Assembly: GCA_009599575.1 (NCBI GenBank)
Contig: VWND01000072.1
Coordinates: 62,001-126,000 of the forward strand
From: Blumeriella jaapii
Lineage: Eukaryota > Ascomycota > Leotiomycetes > Helotiales > Drepanopezizaceae
DNA length: 64,000 bases
Direction: 5' to 3'
The translations under genes and the position numbers were made by a program. The notes beneath the pieces are model-generated. The model was not told the origin of the DNA and did not search any database. It was given only the letters and a program-made list of their open reading frames with translations. Below, piece after piece: positions 21,985 to 33,559 of the stretch; position 1 is the stretch's first letter, and the number at the start of each line of letters is the position of its first letter.

Positions 21985-24940
21985 CAAAAAAAGCTCGAAA
22001 TAATAAAAAAAAAATAACAAATCGAATATTACGCTTTTTATTAAATTAACGAAAAAAAAATATTTAAAAATACGTTTTTAATAAAATCATCGGTATTATT
22101 TTATTTCGGCATTTCGTTCGCTTTTTCGAAATTATTATTTTTATAAAAAAAAAAGTCTAAGTATTAAACGTTTATATTTTTAAAGCGCAAGTTTTAAAAG
22201 CCAACAATCCAAAAGCCCGTAGGTTTATAAGCTTTTTTACAGTTATTTGCAAATTAATCGACGACGTTATACAATCGTTAGAAAAAGTTTTAATCGGCTG
22301 CGAAATCCTAAGTCTGATTTTTTTTTAAAATAAAAAACTAAGCGTCGTCAAATACGGCATTTTTATATCGAAAAAAAAAAACGACGCCATTCCGATATTT
22401 TAAATTTACGACAACGAAAAAAACGAGAAAATTAATATTATTTTCGTTTAATTCGAAAAAATATACGCGATAATAATTAATATTTTTAAAACAGCTAAAA
22501 TAATTCGACGATTTTTATTTTTAATTATCGAAAACGAATCCGAAAACGAAATTAAAAACGTAATAATAAACAACCGCTTATTCGAATATAAAAAACTTAT
22601 TGTATTTATAAAAATAATTCCGGAAAAAATAAAAACAAAAAACGTAAAAAAGCGCGCCGATATTTCCGAAACTTTTTTTATTCGAAAAAAAAAACTATTT
22701 ACGTCGTTAGCAAAAAAGATACCGCGAGTAAAAATAGCCGGAAATCGACGCCGAGCTATAAGCTTTAAGTTAATTAATAAAAAACACGACGATTTTACGG
22801 AATCAGATTTAAAAAACGCCGGCATTTCGAAAAAAAAAGGTTTAAACGATTTTGAATTTAATCTTTCGAAGCTAAATACGCAAATATTAAAAACGCTTGC
22901 TGCGTTTAAAAACATCGTATTAATATCGCTAATATTTTAAATTTTAATAAAAGCATTTAAAATCTCGATTATTATACGACTCGACCGAAAAAGTTTAAAA
23001 AAAAATATCGAAATTATCGCGGAAAAAATTACGTAAAAAGCATAAAATTAAATTATTTTATTTAAAACTTTCGCTTTCGACGACGAAACGATTTAAAAGT
23101 TTTATTTCGATATTTTTATACAAAAACCAAATAAATCCGTCAGCTTTTTTTTTTTTTTTTCGAACGAAAACTAAACCAAGCTTTTTTCGGAAAATTGCAA
23201 ATATAATACGCCGAAACAAATAAAAAAAACTTTTGAAAACGGTGACCCGTTTTTATTCAAGTTTTTTTTCGTTAAAAAACTTCGATTTTTTAATTTCGTT
23301 TTTACGAATAATATTAATACTAAAAAAAACGGCAAGTTCTGTTATTTCTACGTGCGCTATTACGCGGCGTACTGCGATTCAATTATAAAAAAAATTGACG
23401 TTATCGGCTTTGCTAATCGATTCGCGGCTATTAAAAATTCGGATTACGATATATTCGAAATTAATTTTAATAATCAATTTATATTCCGACGAAAAACTGC
23501 GAAAACTATTTAAGCACGTATTAAAGCTTATTTGGGCTACGCAAATTTTAAAGCAGACCTTAAGGTTTTCAACGCGATTATAAAATTTAATTAAAACGTA
23601 AAAAAATGGAAGCAATAAGTATTTTTAAAAGCCGATTTTTTTAGCTTTTCGATTAAAAGTATATTTTAAAATCTATTTAAATTAAGCTGCGAATTCGTTA
23701 ATTACGTAAAATCTTATAACGGAAAAAATAAGTTATTGCTGTATTTTATAAAAAAAAAAATAGCTATATACAAATACTATTTCCGATTGATTAAAACTTA
23801 AAAGGCGCTTATAGCTTTTTTCGCTAATATATTTTATAATTTTATTTAATAAGCTTTTAAAATGCATCCCGGCTTTTACCTCGCTGCTTTAATTATTCGA
23901 AACTTTGGGAACTGCCGCCTCGTAGTATATTTTAACGTTCCGATCGCTTTAGGTTTCGCTGATTCCGACCGTATTATAATTACAAAATTCGATATCGCCG
24001 ATTTTTAAAAAAAAAAAAAAATCGAAAACTCTACCGACGCTATTTTCGATTATTACGTTTTGTTTGTATTCGCATATAATTCGGAAATAATCGAAGCTTA
24101 TTTGCAATTATACCACGACGCCAAGCTAATTAAAACCATTTAAAAAAACTTAGTTTTTTCGTATTTTAGCGCGTTTAAAATAATAGCCTCGGCTATTTTA
24201 TCGGATTACGAAACCGAAGGCTACGGAATAAAAAATAAAATAATTTTTATTAGCTTTTCGATTAAGCAAAAAGTTTTCGTTAAATTTAAAATTTAAAAAA
24301 CCGACGGCGCGATATTAATTTATTCGAATAATTATACGGCGCAGAAATACAAAAACTATTTCGAAAACGATAATTCGATAAGCAATCTGATATTATTTGT
24401 ATTACGGCGAAAACAATTATAATATTTTCGGTAGTTTCGATTGCAAACGATTATTTTCGAATTATTTCGTAAAATAGTTTTTTTTATAAGCTTCGGAGTT
24501 TTTTCAAAAGCATTCGTCGGCAAATAACCGTAGTCCGACCTATTAGTTTTACGCGAAGTAAAAGCGTTAATCGATTTTAATTACAACGAATTAATCGATT
24601 ATTTTTACGATTTTAATATAAAATTTTTCAATGCTTTTTGCAAAGCGTAAAATCACGTTTAAAAGCTGAAATTTATTATTTACGAAAAAAAATCGTAAAA
24701 AATATTCGTCGCTGCGACGTTTGATAATATTATCGACGAAAAAGCTATTAAAACGTTCGTAAATTTAAACGATATTTCGATTAATATTTTATTAAGCTAT
24801 TTTTCAAAAAAGCAAAATAAATAAAATAATTTAAACGATAAGCGAAACGTTATTCCTCCGCAGAAGCCAACAGCAAAAAGGCTAAAAACGGGTTAAAAAA
24901 CCGAAAAAATATAAAGTTAAAAAGTTCGGTTTTTAATTAA
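21985..24940 (+). pseudogene. Extra ORF (aORF), family 1 copy C, remainder after element L
   Basis: Continues the frame broken at 16003. Key blocks are DDVIQSLEKVLIGCEIL (near 22260), ENESENE (near 22530), a palindrome-encoded LFTSLAKKIPRV (near 22693), FFNFVFTNNINTKKNGKFCYFY (near 23286), RFAAIKNSDYDIFEINF, SDRIIITKFDIADF (near 23966), DAIFDYYVLF and SDYETEGYG (near 24202). Unlike copy A there is no frameshift between these blocks, only stops, so the ancestor was one long ORF. It ends in a Lys/Gln-rich tail near 24940. No known family is assigned. Confidence 0.62.
22697..22729 (+). repeat. 33-bp palindromic repeat, copy C extra ORF
   Basis: ATTTACGTCGT arm, loop TAGCAAAAAAG, arm ATACCGCGAGT. 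Same site as 3032-3064, with transitions. Confidence 0.82.
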
Positions 24941-25042
24941 TTAGTTTTTAAATTATATAAAATAAACTAAATTGCATTTATTAAAATTATATTTTTTTTT
25001 AATCGTAATTAAAAACGACTACGTATATTATTTAAAACAAAA

Positions 25043-25309
25043 TATAAAACGGTAATATTTTGTATTAATAAAAATTAATAATTTTAATTATAGTTAAGAT
25101 ATGGACTTTTTTAAAACCTTCTGCTATTAATTATTTTTAATAAATATAAAAGCAAAGCATTCTTTTAAATAATATTATAAGCACGCAGTTTAATTTATAC
25201 TTTTATTTATTTTTCTTTTCCTTTTTTCAATTTCTTCTAGGGATTTCCTAGATTATTTTATTCACCGATATATGGCCGTATCAGTTTGGTTTTTCTATCT
25301 ACTTTTATA
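25043..25309 (+). repeat. 3' LTR of family 1 copy C
   Basis: 267 bp, TATAAAACGG to CTACTTTTATA, heavily RIP-mutated. It faces the left LTR of D across 4 bp and so forms the arm of a large inverted repeat. Confidence 0.9.
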
Positions 25310-25313
25310 ATAG

Positions 25314-25580
25314 TGTAAAAATAAATAGGAAAACCAGATTAATACGGCCATATATCGGTAAATAAAATAATCTAGGAAATCCCTAGAAAAGATTAAAAAA
25401 AGGAAAAAAAAAATAAATAAAAGTATAAATTAAACTGCGTGCTTATAATATTATTTAAAAGAATGCTTTGCTTTTATATTTATTGAAAATAATTAATAGC
25501 AAAAGGTTTCGAAAAAGTTTATGCTTCGATTATAGCTAAAATTATTAATTTTTATTAATATAAAATATTACCGTTTTATA
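25314..25580 (-). repeat. 3' LTR of family 1 copy D
   Basis: 267 bp, TGTAAAAATAAATAGG to CCGTTTTATA in plus-strand text. Preceded by the ATAG duplication. Confidence 0.92.
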
Positions 25581-25680
25581 TTTTGTTTTAAATAATATAC
25601 GTAATCGTTTTTAATTACGATTAAAAAAAAATATAATTTTAATAAATGCAATTTAATTTATTTTATATAATTTAAAAATC

Positions 25681-28600
25681 AATTAATTAAAAACCGAATT
25701 TTTTAATTTTATATTTTTTCGGTTTTCTAATTCGTTTTTGGCTTTTTTGCTGTTGGCTTTTGCGAAGAAATAGCGTTTCGCTTATCGTTTAAATTATTTT
25801 GTTTATTTTGCTTTTTTGAAAAATAACTCGATAAAATATTAATCGAGGTATCGTTTAAATTTACGAACGTTTTAATAGCTTTTTCGTCGATAATATTATT
25901 AAGCGTCGCTGCGACGAATGCTTTTTACGATTTTTTTTCGTAAATAATAAATTTCAGCTTTTAAACGTAGTTTTACGTTTTGCAAAAGGCGTTAAAAAGT
26001 TTTATATTAAAATCGTAAAAATAATCGATTAATTCGTCGTAATTAAAACCGATTAACGCTTTTGCTTCGCGTAAAACTGATAAATCGAATTACGGTTGTT
26101 TATCGACGAATGCTTTTAAAAAAGCTTTAAAGCTTGTAAAAAAAATTATTTTACGAAATGGTTCGGAAATAATCGTTTGCAATCGAAACTACCGAAAATA
26201 TTATAATTGTTTTCGTCGCAGTATAAATAATATAAGATTGCTTATCGAATTATCGTTTTCGAAATAGTTTTTGTATTTTTGCGTCGTATAATTATTCGAA
26301 TAAATTAGTATTACGCCGTCGGTTTTTTAAGTTTTAAATTTGACGAAAACCTTTTGCTTAGTCGAAAAGCTGATAAAAGTTATTTTATTTTTTATTTCGT
26401 AGTTTTCGATTTCGTAATCCGATAAAATAGCCGAGGCCATTGTTTTAAACGCGCTGAAATACGAAAAAGCTAAGCTTTTTTAAATAGTTTTAATCAATTT
26501 GGCGTCGTAGTATAATTGCAGATAAATTTCGATTATTTCCGAATTGTATACGAATGCAAATAAAACGTAATAATCGAAAATAGCGTCGGTAAGATTTTCG
26601 ATTTTTTTTTTTTTTTAAAAATCGGCGATATCGAATTTTATAACCGTAATACGGTCGAAACTAGCGAAACCTAAAGCGATCGGAACGTTAAAATATATTA
26701 TAAAGCGGCAGTTTTTAAAATTTCGAATAATTAAAACAGCGAAATAAAAGCCGGAATGTATTTTGAAAGTTTATTAAATAAGGTTATAAAATATATTAGC
26801 GAAAAAAGCTATAAACGCTTTTTGAGTTTTAATTAATCGGAAATAATATTTATATATAATTATTTTTTTTTTTATAAAATATAATAATGGTTTGTTTTTT
26901 CCGTTGTAAAACTTTACGTAATTAACGAATTCGCAATTTAATTCGAGTAAATTTTAAAAAACATTTTCGGTCGAAAAGCCAAAAAAGTCGGCTTTTAAAA
27001 ATATTCGTTGTTTTTACTTTTTTACGTTTCAGTCGAGCTTTATAATCGCGCTAAAAGTTTTAGGATTTGTTTTAAAATTTGCGTAGCTTAAATAAATTTT
27101 CGCACGCGTTTAAATAATTTTCGCAGTTTTTCGTCGGAATATAAATTAATTATTAAAATCAATTTCGAATACGTCGTAATTCGAATTTTTAATAACAGCG
27201 AATCGATTAGCAAAACCGATAACGTTAATTTTTTTTATAATTAAATCGCAATACGCCGCGTAACAGCGTATATAAAAATAACAGAATTTGCCGTTTTTTT
27301 TAACGTTAACGTTATTCGTAAAAACGAAATTAAAAAATCGAAGTTTTTTAGCGAAAAAAAGCTCGAATAAAAACGGATTACCGTTTTTAAAAGTTTTTTT
27401 AATTTGCTTTAGCGTATTATATTTGTAATTTTTCGAAAAAAGCTTGGTTTAATTTTCGTTCGAAGCAAAAAAAAAAAAGCTAACGAATTTATTTGATTTT
27501 TATATAAAAATATCGAAATAAAATTTTTAAATCGTTTCGTCGTCGAAAACGAAAATTTTAAATAAAATAATTTAATTTTATACTTTTTGTATAATTTTTT
27601 TCGCGATAATTTCGATATTTTTTTCCAAGCTTTTTCGATCGAAACGTATAATAATCGAAATTTTAAATGCTTTTATTAAAATCTGAAATATTAGCGATAG
27701 CGGTACGACGTTTTTAAATACAATAAGCGTTTTTAATATTTGTATATTTAGTTTCGAAAAGTTAGATTCCGAATCGTTTAAGTTTTTTTTTTTCGGAATA
27801 CCGGTGTTTTTTAAATTTAATTTTGTAAAATCGTCGCGTTTTTTATTAATTAGCTTAAAATTTATAATTTGACGTCGATTTCCGGCTGTTTTTATTCGCG
27901 GTGTTTTTTTTGCTAACGACGTAAATAATTTTTTTTTCCGAATAAAAAAAGTTTCGAAAATATCGACGCGTTTTTTTACGTTTTTTGTTTTTTTCGAAAT
28001 TATTTTTATAAATATAATAGGTTTTTTATATTCGAATAAGCGGTTGTTTGTTATTACGCTTTTAGTTTCGTTTTCGAATTCGTTTTCGATAATTAAAAAT
28101 GAAAATCGCCGAATTATTTTAGCTGTTTTAAAAATATTAATTATTATTACGTATATTTTTTCGAATTAAACGAAAATAATATTAGCTTTTTCGTTTTTTT
28201 CGTCGTCGTAAATTTAAAGCGTTAAAATAGCGTCGTTTTTTTCGTTTAATATAAAAATGCCGTATTTAACGACGCTTAATTTTTTGCTTTAAAAAAAAAT
28301 CAGATTTAAGATTTCGCAGCCGATTAAAACTTTTTTTAACGATTGTATAGCGTCGTCGATTAATTTGCAAACAGCTGTAAAAAAGCTTATAAACCTGCGG
28401 GCTTTTGAATTATTAGCTTTCAAAGCTTGCGCTTTAAAAATATAAACGTTTAATATCCAAACTTTTTTTTTAATAAAAGTAATAATTTCGAAAAAGCGAG
28501 CGAAATGCCGAAATAAAATAATACCGGTGATTTTATTAAAAACGTATTTTTAAATATTTTTTTTTCGTTAATTTAGTAAAAAGCGCAAAACCCGGTTTAT

Positions 28601-28960
28601 TATTTTTTTTTTTTTTTCGAGCTTTTTTTGCTTCGGCGAAAGCTTTTAAAACGTTATCGTAGTTTAGCAGAAATTTATCGTAGTTAAAGCTTTTGCGAAC
28701 GAATTCAGTTTTAATAAAGCTTTCGTAATCGAATAAAAATTCGTTAACGTTTTCAGTTATTATATCGAATTGTTTTATAAATGTTTTTACGAAAATTGTT
28801 TATTAATTTAAAATAACGGTATTATATATTTGTTTAAATTCGGAAAAATTACGTATAATAGTTCCGTTTTAAAATAAATTAAAAATAAATTTGCTAGGTT
28901 TAGCAACGCTTTGTTTAAAAACGATATAATATCGATAAATTTATTAATTAGAAAAATGTA
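25681..28960 (-). pseudogene. Extra ORF (aORF), family 1 copy D
   Basis: Minus-strand frame of about 1,090 codons with RIP stops but without the two deletions seen in A. It is in frame across the blocks compared with C. Visible blocks are RFLLNQRKKNI, KITGIILFRHF, VLIGCEILNLIFF, ENEFENETKSVITNN, a palindrome-encoded LFASLAKKTPRI (near 27890-27930), NGKFCYFYIR, RFAVIKNSNYDVF, KFDIADF and YDELIDYFYDFN. The composition is Lys/Asn/Ile/Phe-rich partly because of RIP. It is not similar to gag, pol or any env that I know. Same strand as pol and downstream of a spacer. Confidence 0.62.
27894..27926 (-). repeat. 33-bp palindromic repeat, copy D extra ORF
   Basis: Plus text arms ATTCGCGGTGT and ACGACGTAAAT. 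Third copy of the aORF site. Confidence 0.82.
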
Positions 28961-29500
28961 TTATATTTGTTAAAAAATAAAAAAGCAAAAGTACGAAAAT
29001 TGTAAAATATTTATATCCAAAAGCCACGGGAATTCGCATGCTGTTTTTTTAATAAATTATAATTATTTAAATAAGTATTCGTTCAGAATAACGAAAAAAA
29101 TAAACAGCGCAGAAAATAGCAAATAATAAAATGTATAAAAAATAGTTTTCGTAAAATATACGAATAATATAAATATATTAAATATACGGCTTAAATATAT
29201 ATAAAGCTTTTGTTTTAATAAACAAAAAATACAATTAAACAAAAAAAAATATAATAAGTGTTTTAAATAATATAAAAAAAGGTTTTAAAAATAAACAGTT
29301 TGTATATAAGCAAAGCAAAACAAAAACAATAGAATAGTATATAATAAAAAAAAAAATAATAAATAATAAAAATAATAAAACAATTAGTAAACAATTTTAT
29401 AAGCATTTTTTTTTTCGGTTATAAATAAAATTACGATTTAAATTATAATTTTAGCAGCAAAATTATTATTCGGTTGTTTTTAAATTATTTCAAAAAGTTT
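28961..29500 (-). other. Spacer between extra ORF and pol, copy D
   Basis: AT-rich noncoding spacer equivalent to 1541-1995, containing alternating TATA/T-rich runs. No gene seen. Confidence 0.5.
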
Positions 29501-30788
29501 TTTTTTTTTCAGAAATATAATCGCTTTGGTCGGAATCGTCGTCGGATTCGCTGAAATCGGAATCGCTTTTTGATTTAAAATCCAAAAGATAAATTTGCTG
29601 GTTTTTTTTGTAAAATCGCTTTAACCGGTTGGCGGCGAACGTTTTTTTCAGTTTTGTTTTATCGAGTTTCGTAAACTTATAATAACTTTTATTTAATTCG
29701 GCCTCGTATATTTCGTAAAATCCGAGCCATTTATAATTAAGTTTAGTATCGGCCGATTTGTCGATAGCGCGCTAAACGTCGTAAATTAAAATCAGATTTT
29801 TTTTTTTAATTAGCGTTTTTTTTTAAATTTTAGTTTTATTTTAAATTTTTTTAGCTGCTTTTTTATATTTTTTTTTTTTTAAAATTATTTTTTTTATATT
29901 TATATTTCGATAATTTAATTATTTAAATTTTATTATTAATAAATCCGCTTTCGTTTTTATTTTAATTACGTTATAAAGCTTTTATATAAGCTATTTTGTT
30001 TTTAGAAATAATCGAACGTTTTTGCCGTATTATATAAAAAATAGAATTATTTTAATAAAAGCGTATATATATATACGTATAGCGAAAAGCATTTCCGAAA
30101 ATTTTCGCGATTAACGTTTATAGCTTTTTCGAATAACTTTTAAAAAGCCGTCGAAAATATTTTTATAACTTCGTTTAACGAATCCGTTGCTTTTCGAATT
30201 ATAAATTAAAATTTAAATACGCTAGATTTTGTATTTTTTTATAAAAGTTTCGATAACGCTTTTGTTTTCGAATTTATTATCGACGTTTAATTTGCTAAAT
30301 AAACCGTATTAATATATAACGTTTTTTTAAAAAAAAATCGTTATAATTTCGGAAATAACGTTTCGGAAAAGTCGCTTTTTAAGCTATTTAAATAAATCGT
30401 TAATAACGAATACGAAGCATATATAACCGCGATCGATAATTAATACGCGTATAACGTCGAAATTGATTTTTTCTTAAATTTTAAAAAATTATATCGGATA
30501 TAATAAATTTTCTTTTCGGCCAGATTTTCGTTTTTAATAAAAAATGCAGTTTTTAACGAAAGCTTTGCAATTTTCGAAGTATTTTTTTTATTAAAAATCG
30601 TTTTTGATTCGGTAATAAATAGCTTTAGTTTTTTTATAAAACACTTTTTCGTAGGTTTTTTTTATAATTTAAAACTTATCGATTTTATTATTTATTATTA
30701 AGCGTTTTTAATATATATTGTTTTTTATTTTATATAGCTTTTTATCGGCTAAAATATAATCAAAAGTCTGGTTTTTAAATAATTTAAA
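29501..30788 (-). pseudogene. Integrase, family 1 copy D
   Basis: Minus-strand integrase with the same layout as copy A. The zinc region lies near 30540-30660, the core lies near 30140-30520, and the GPY/F module and acidic Ser/Asp tail lie near 29520-29770 (KLNYKWLGFYEIYEAELNKSYYK and NRLKRFYKKNQQI). RIP stops throughout. Confidence 0.75.
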
Positions 30789-31019
30789 CTAATAATTTAA
30801 TACGTTAAATAATTTAAATAAAATAATTAAATAATATACGATTAAATAAAAGTTTTCGATTTTGTAATTATCGATTAATAATTTATTTTCGTCGTTAATC
30901 GGCTTATTCCGATCGTTTTCGGTTAAATTTATTCGCGATGCTAGCCGAAATAATAACGCGAATACTTTTTCGGCCCGAAAATTAATATTTTTTATTCGCG
31001 GTGCCAGCCGAAATAACAA
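30789..31019 (-). CDS. RNase H-integrase linker fragment with two palindrome-encoded peptides, copy D
   Basis: Open 76 codons. Contains LLFRLAPRI and LLFRLASRI, each encoded by a 33-bp palindrome, separated by KNINFRAEKVFA. Equivalent to 6742-6972 and 13583-13813. Part of pol. Confidence 0.65.
   Translation of the reverse strand: MLFRLAPRIKNINFRAEKVFALLFRLASRINLTENDRNKPINDENKLLIDNYKIENFYLIVYYLIILFKLFNVLNY
30931..30963 (-). repeat. 33-bp palindromic repeat, copy D linker, site 2
   Basis: Arms ATTCGCGATGC and ATAACGCGAAT. Followed by the 15-bp palindrome TTTTCGGCCCGAAAA at 30967-30981. Confidence 0.9.
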
Positions 31020-31026
31020 CGCGAAT
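30994..31026 (-). repeat. 33-bp palindromic repeat, copy D linker, site 1
   Basis: Arms ATTCGCGGTGC and ACAACGCGAAT, loop CAGCCGAAATA. Confidence 0.92.
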
Positions 31027-31029
31027 GAT

Positions 31030-32935
31030 TTTGGTTTTATAAAATCAAAAGCGTAAATAACGAAGCAGCCGATTTCGTCAGCGATTTATTCGTTGATATT
31101 TTATTCGTTTTGTTTAGCGAAATCAAACGGATAGAAACGTTTCCGTTTAAAAAAGCCGTTTGCCGTTATATTAATTGTTTTTTTAATATATTTGATTTCG
31201 AAGTTTATAAATCGTATTTAAACTATTTAATTAATAACGAATGCTTTTAATAAATTATTAGCTTTTTTATTTAATTAATCGATAAGAATTTTCGCGTTTG
31301 TTTTTAAAATAAAATATACGCCGTATAATTCGCTTTTTATTTTTTTTATTATTTTAAAAGCGCTTCGATATTTTCGTTTGATAATATCGTAATATATTTC
31401 CGCGAAGGATTATAAATCGCTTTCGAATCGTAAAAAATATTATTTTTTGTTTTTATCGATTTGTTATAATATAGTTTCTTAATCGAAAATATTAGCGTCG
31501 ATAATCAAAATGATTTTTTTTGCGTTTGGGCTGTAATCGATCCGCATAAGCGATAAGGCCGATAAAAGATCGTTTTTAAAAATTTTTATAATTTTATTTT
31601 GTTTTTTTTTCTAAACGAAATCGACTTTTTTTTTTATCGTAACGTAAATAAATACAGTTTTTTATAAAAAGTTTTTAATTTAATTACGATAATAAATTAT
31701 AACGCTAATAAAAGCTTTGGCTTCGGTAATATTTTTACATTTTTTTTATTCGCAGATTTTCTTAATTTTTTTTCGTTAAAAATAGCGGCTAGCGCTGTTA
31801 ATTATATAACCGACGATATTTATTTCGAATATACAAAATTTTAATCGAAAGCTAATAATAGCTTTAGCTTTTTCGAAACAAATTATAATTTTGTCGATGT
31901 TTTAAATATGTTTTATTATATAACGTCGAATTTTAAAAAAGATTTTTTTATTATTATAATATAATTTAAAACTTTTTATTCCGACGTCGTTAACGTAAAA
32001 CAAAGCAATATCGAAAATGCAAATTATAAAAATTTTATATACGATTTTTACGAATTAAACGATTAAATTAATAATTTTTATAAGTATTTTCGTTATACGT
32101 AATAAACCGATTAAAATTTAAATTGCTATTATATTTCGAAATCGTAAATTAAATATTAAATGATCGTAGTTTAAAAACAAATCGAAAAAAAAAGCGATTA
32201 TTAATTTTGCGAATTCGTTTGAAAATTAATCGACGTTAAATAGCACGTTAGCGTTTCGTATCGTTATTTTATTTATTTCGACGATTGCGATAATAAATTT
32301 ATAAATACTTTTTTTTTTTTTCGCAACGATAAACTATTTGTTTTTATATAGGTCGTGGCAGAATTCGAAAATTTTTTGTTTAATTTGTTTTTTTAATATT
32401 TCGATTATTTTATTTTAAAAAGTTTTGAAAATTAAAAAAGTTTTTTTTTGCCAGGCTTCGTAAAATACGGTTTTAATATCGATATGAGGCGTAACGTTAA
32501 AATTGAATTAGCTTATTTCGGTAAAATCGAAAGCTATAGCTTTTTTTCGGTTGCGTAGAATTTCGTACAAAATTTTTTTTTTTTTAACAAAAATTAGGTT
32601 CCGATTATTAAATTATTAAATCGTTTTTTTATAAATCGGCTGTTAAATAATAAATTGAAAAATCGGCCGGTAATAAATCTTTCGAATTCGCTAATAATTG
32701 GTTAAAATAATCTTATTGCTTCGTTTTTTTCGAATTAATCGTTTATTTTTTCGAAAATATTTTTATCGGATTCGCTAAGATTTACGAATCGTATTTTATT
32801 AGCTTTGCGCTTATAAAAAATGCTAATATTAATATAAAAAAGTAAAATATATAGGTCGGATTTATTTAATACGAAAACGAAATCTTCGGAACTTTTATTT
32901 CCGAATTAATAATTAAAAATATTAATATTAATTAA
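31030..32935 (-). pseudogene. Reverse transcriptase-RNase H, family 1 copy D
   Basis: Minus-strand blocks: EFCHDLYKNK, FIVAKKKK, FIIAIVEINKITIRNANV, FFDLFLNYD, then ALFYVNDVGIKS near 31985-32011 (YVDD to YVND). The RT connection INIVGYIIN follows, then RNase H DYSPNAKKIILIIDANIF near 31500, FESDL, KRKYRSAFK and TANGFFKRKRFYPF near 31150. This is the standard Ty3 order; multiple RIP stops. Confidence 0.78.
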
Positions 32936-32939
32936 TTTT

Positions 32940-32972
32940 ATTCGCGGTGTTATTTTGATTAGTAACGTAAAT
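32940..32972 (-). repeat. 33-bp palindromic repeat, copy D PR-RT linker
   Basis: Arms ATTCGCGGTGT and GTAACGTAAAT. Encodes FTLLIKITPRI on the minus strand. Confidence 0.8.
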
Positions 32973-33227
32973 GCTTTTAATCGAATATTTTCCAGGTTTT
33001 GTTATAATCTAGCGTTTATTTTAAAACTAAAGCCGGCTATTCGTTTTTCGATAAAACGTCGATTAAAAAAATTTTGTCGCCGGCGACGGTGATTTGCTTT
33101 TAAAAAAACCGGTTTTAGTTTCAAAAAAAAGCTTTTATTTGGCCGTTTTCGGTATATTTGAAATTAACGAAACTTTCCAAAATTTAAAATATTTTAAAAA
33201 TAATAAAATAAAAGCATTTTTTTATTA

Positions 33228-33524
33228 TTAAAAATTTTTTATAAATAATAATATTTTAACGTCGATTTTTATATTTCGTATAATTTTATTAAATTCAATC
33301 GTATTTTTATTAACGATAATATAAATTATTCGCTTATCGATAATAATCGAAATATTATTAGTTTCGGCTGTTTTTTGGTTTATATAATTAATTTCGGCTT
33401 TATTATCGAATAAAGCAAAAGCGGTCGTATTTTTTTTAAATATTGTTTTTATTTTTAATGTTTTTATAACCGTGTAGAAGTAATTTCGTCGTTTTGATTT
33501 TTGGGTTTTTATGGCGAGAGCCAA
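33228..33524 (-). CDS. Aspartic protease region, family 1 copy D (open 98 codons)
   Basis: Counterpart of 9134-9475. AFALFDNKAEINYINQKTA aligns with the ALxDSGAEINYI pattern; the catalytic Asp is kept and SG changed to NK. Lies between gag and RT on the minus strand. Confidence 0.7.
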   Translation of the reverse strand: MALAIKTQKSKRRNYFYTVIKTLKIKTIFKKNTTAFALFDNKAEINYINQKTAETNNISIIIDKRIIYIIVNKNTIEFNKIIRNIKIDVKILLFIKNF

Positions 33525-33559
33525 AAAGCTGACTTTTTCCGAGGATTTCTTTTCGTCGG

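Larger units (their letters stand above)
12532..25309 (+). mobile_element. Family 1 Ty3/Gypsy retrotransposon, copy C (3' part, interrupted by element L)
   Basis: Begins inside RT at 12532, where B is inserted, and continues through RNase H, integrase, spacer and extra ORF to the 3' LTR at 25043-25309. Element L (16004-21984) splits the extra ORF. Right of its LTR come 4 bp (ATAG) and copy D. After D the sequence resumes as family 2 copy H, so C is inferred to have inserted into H. Confidence 0.86.
25043..25580. repeat. LTR-LTR inverted repeat (267-bp arms, 4-bp spacer)
   Basis: Arm 25043-25309 (copy C 3' LTR) and arm 25314-25580 (copy D 3' LTR) are inverted copies separated only by ATAG. 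They differ mainly by transitions. The arrangement results from two elements in opposite orientation meeting end to end. Confidence 0.9.

Noticed and set aside
25681..28960. Reading the family 1 extra ORF as an envelope gene
   Set aside because: No signal peptide, fusion-like segment or membrane anchor could be made out, and RIP makes hydrophobicity unreliable.
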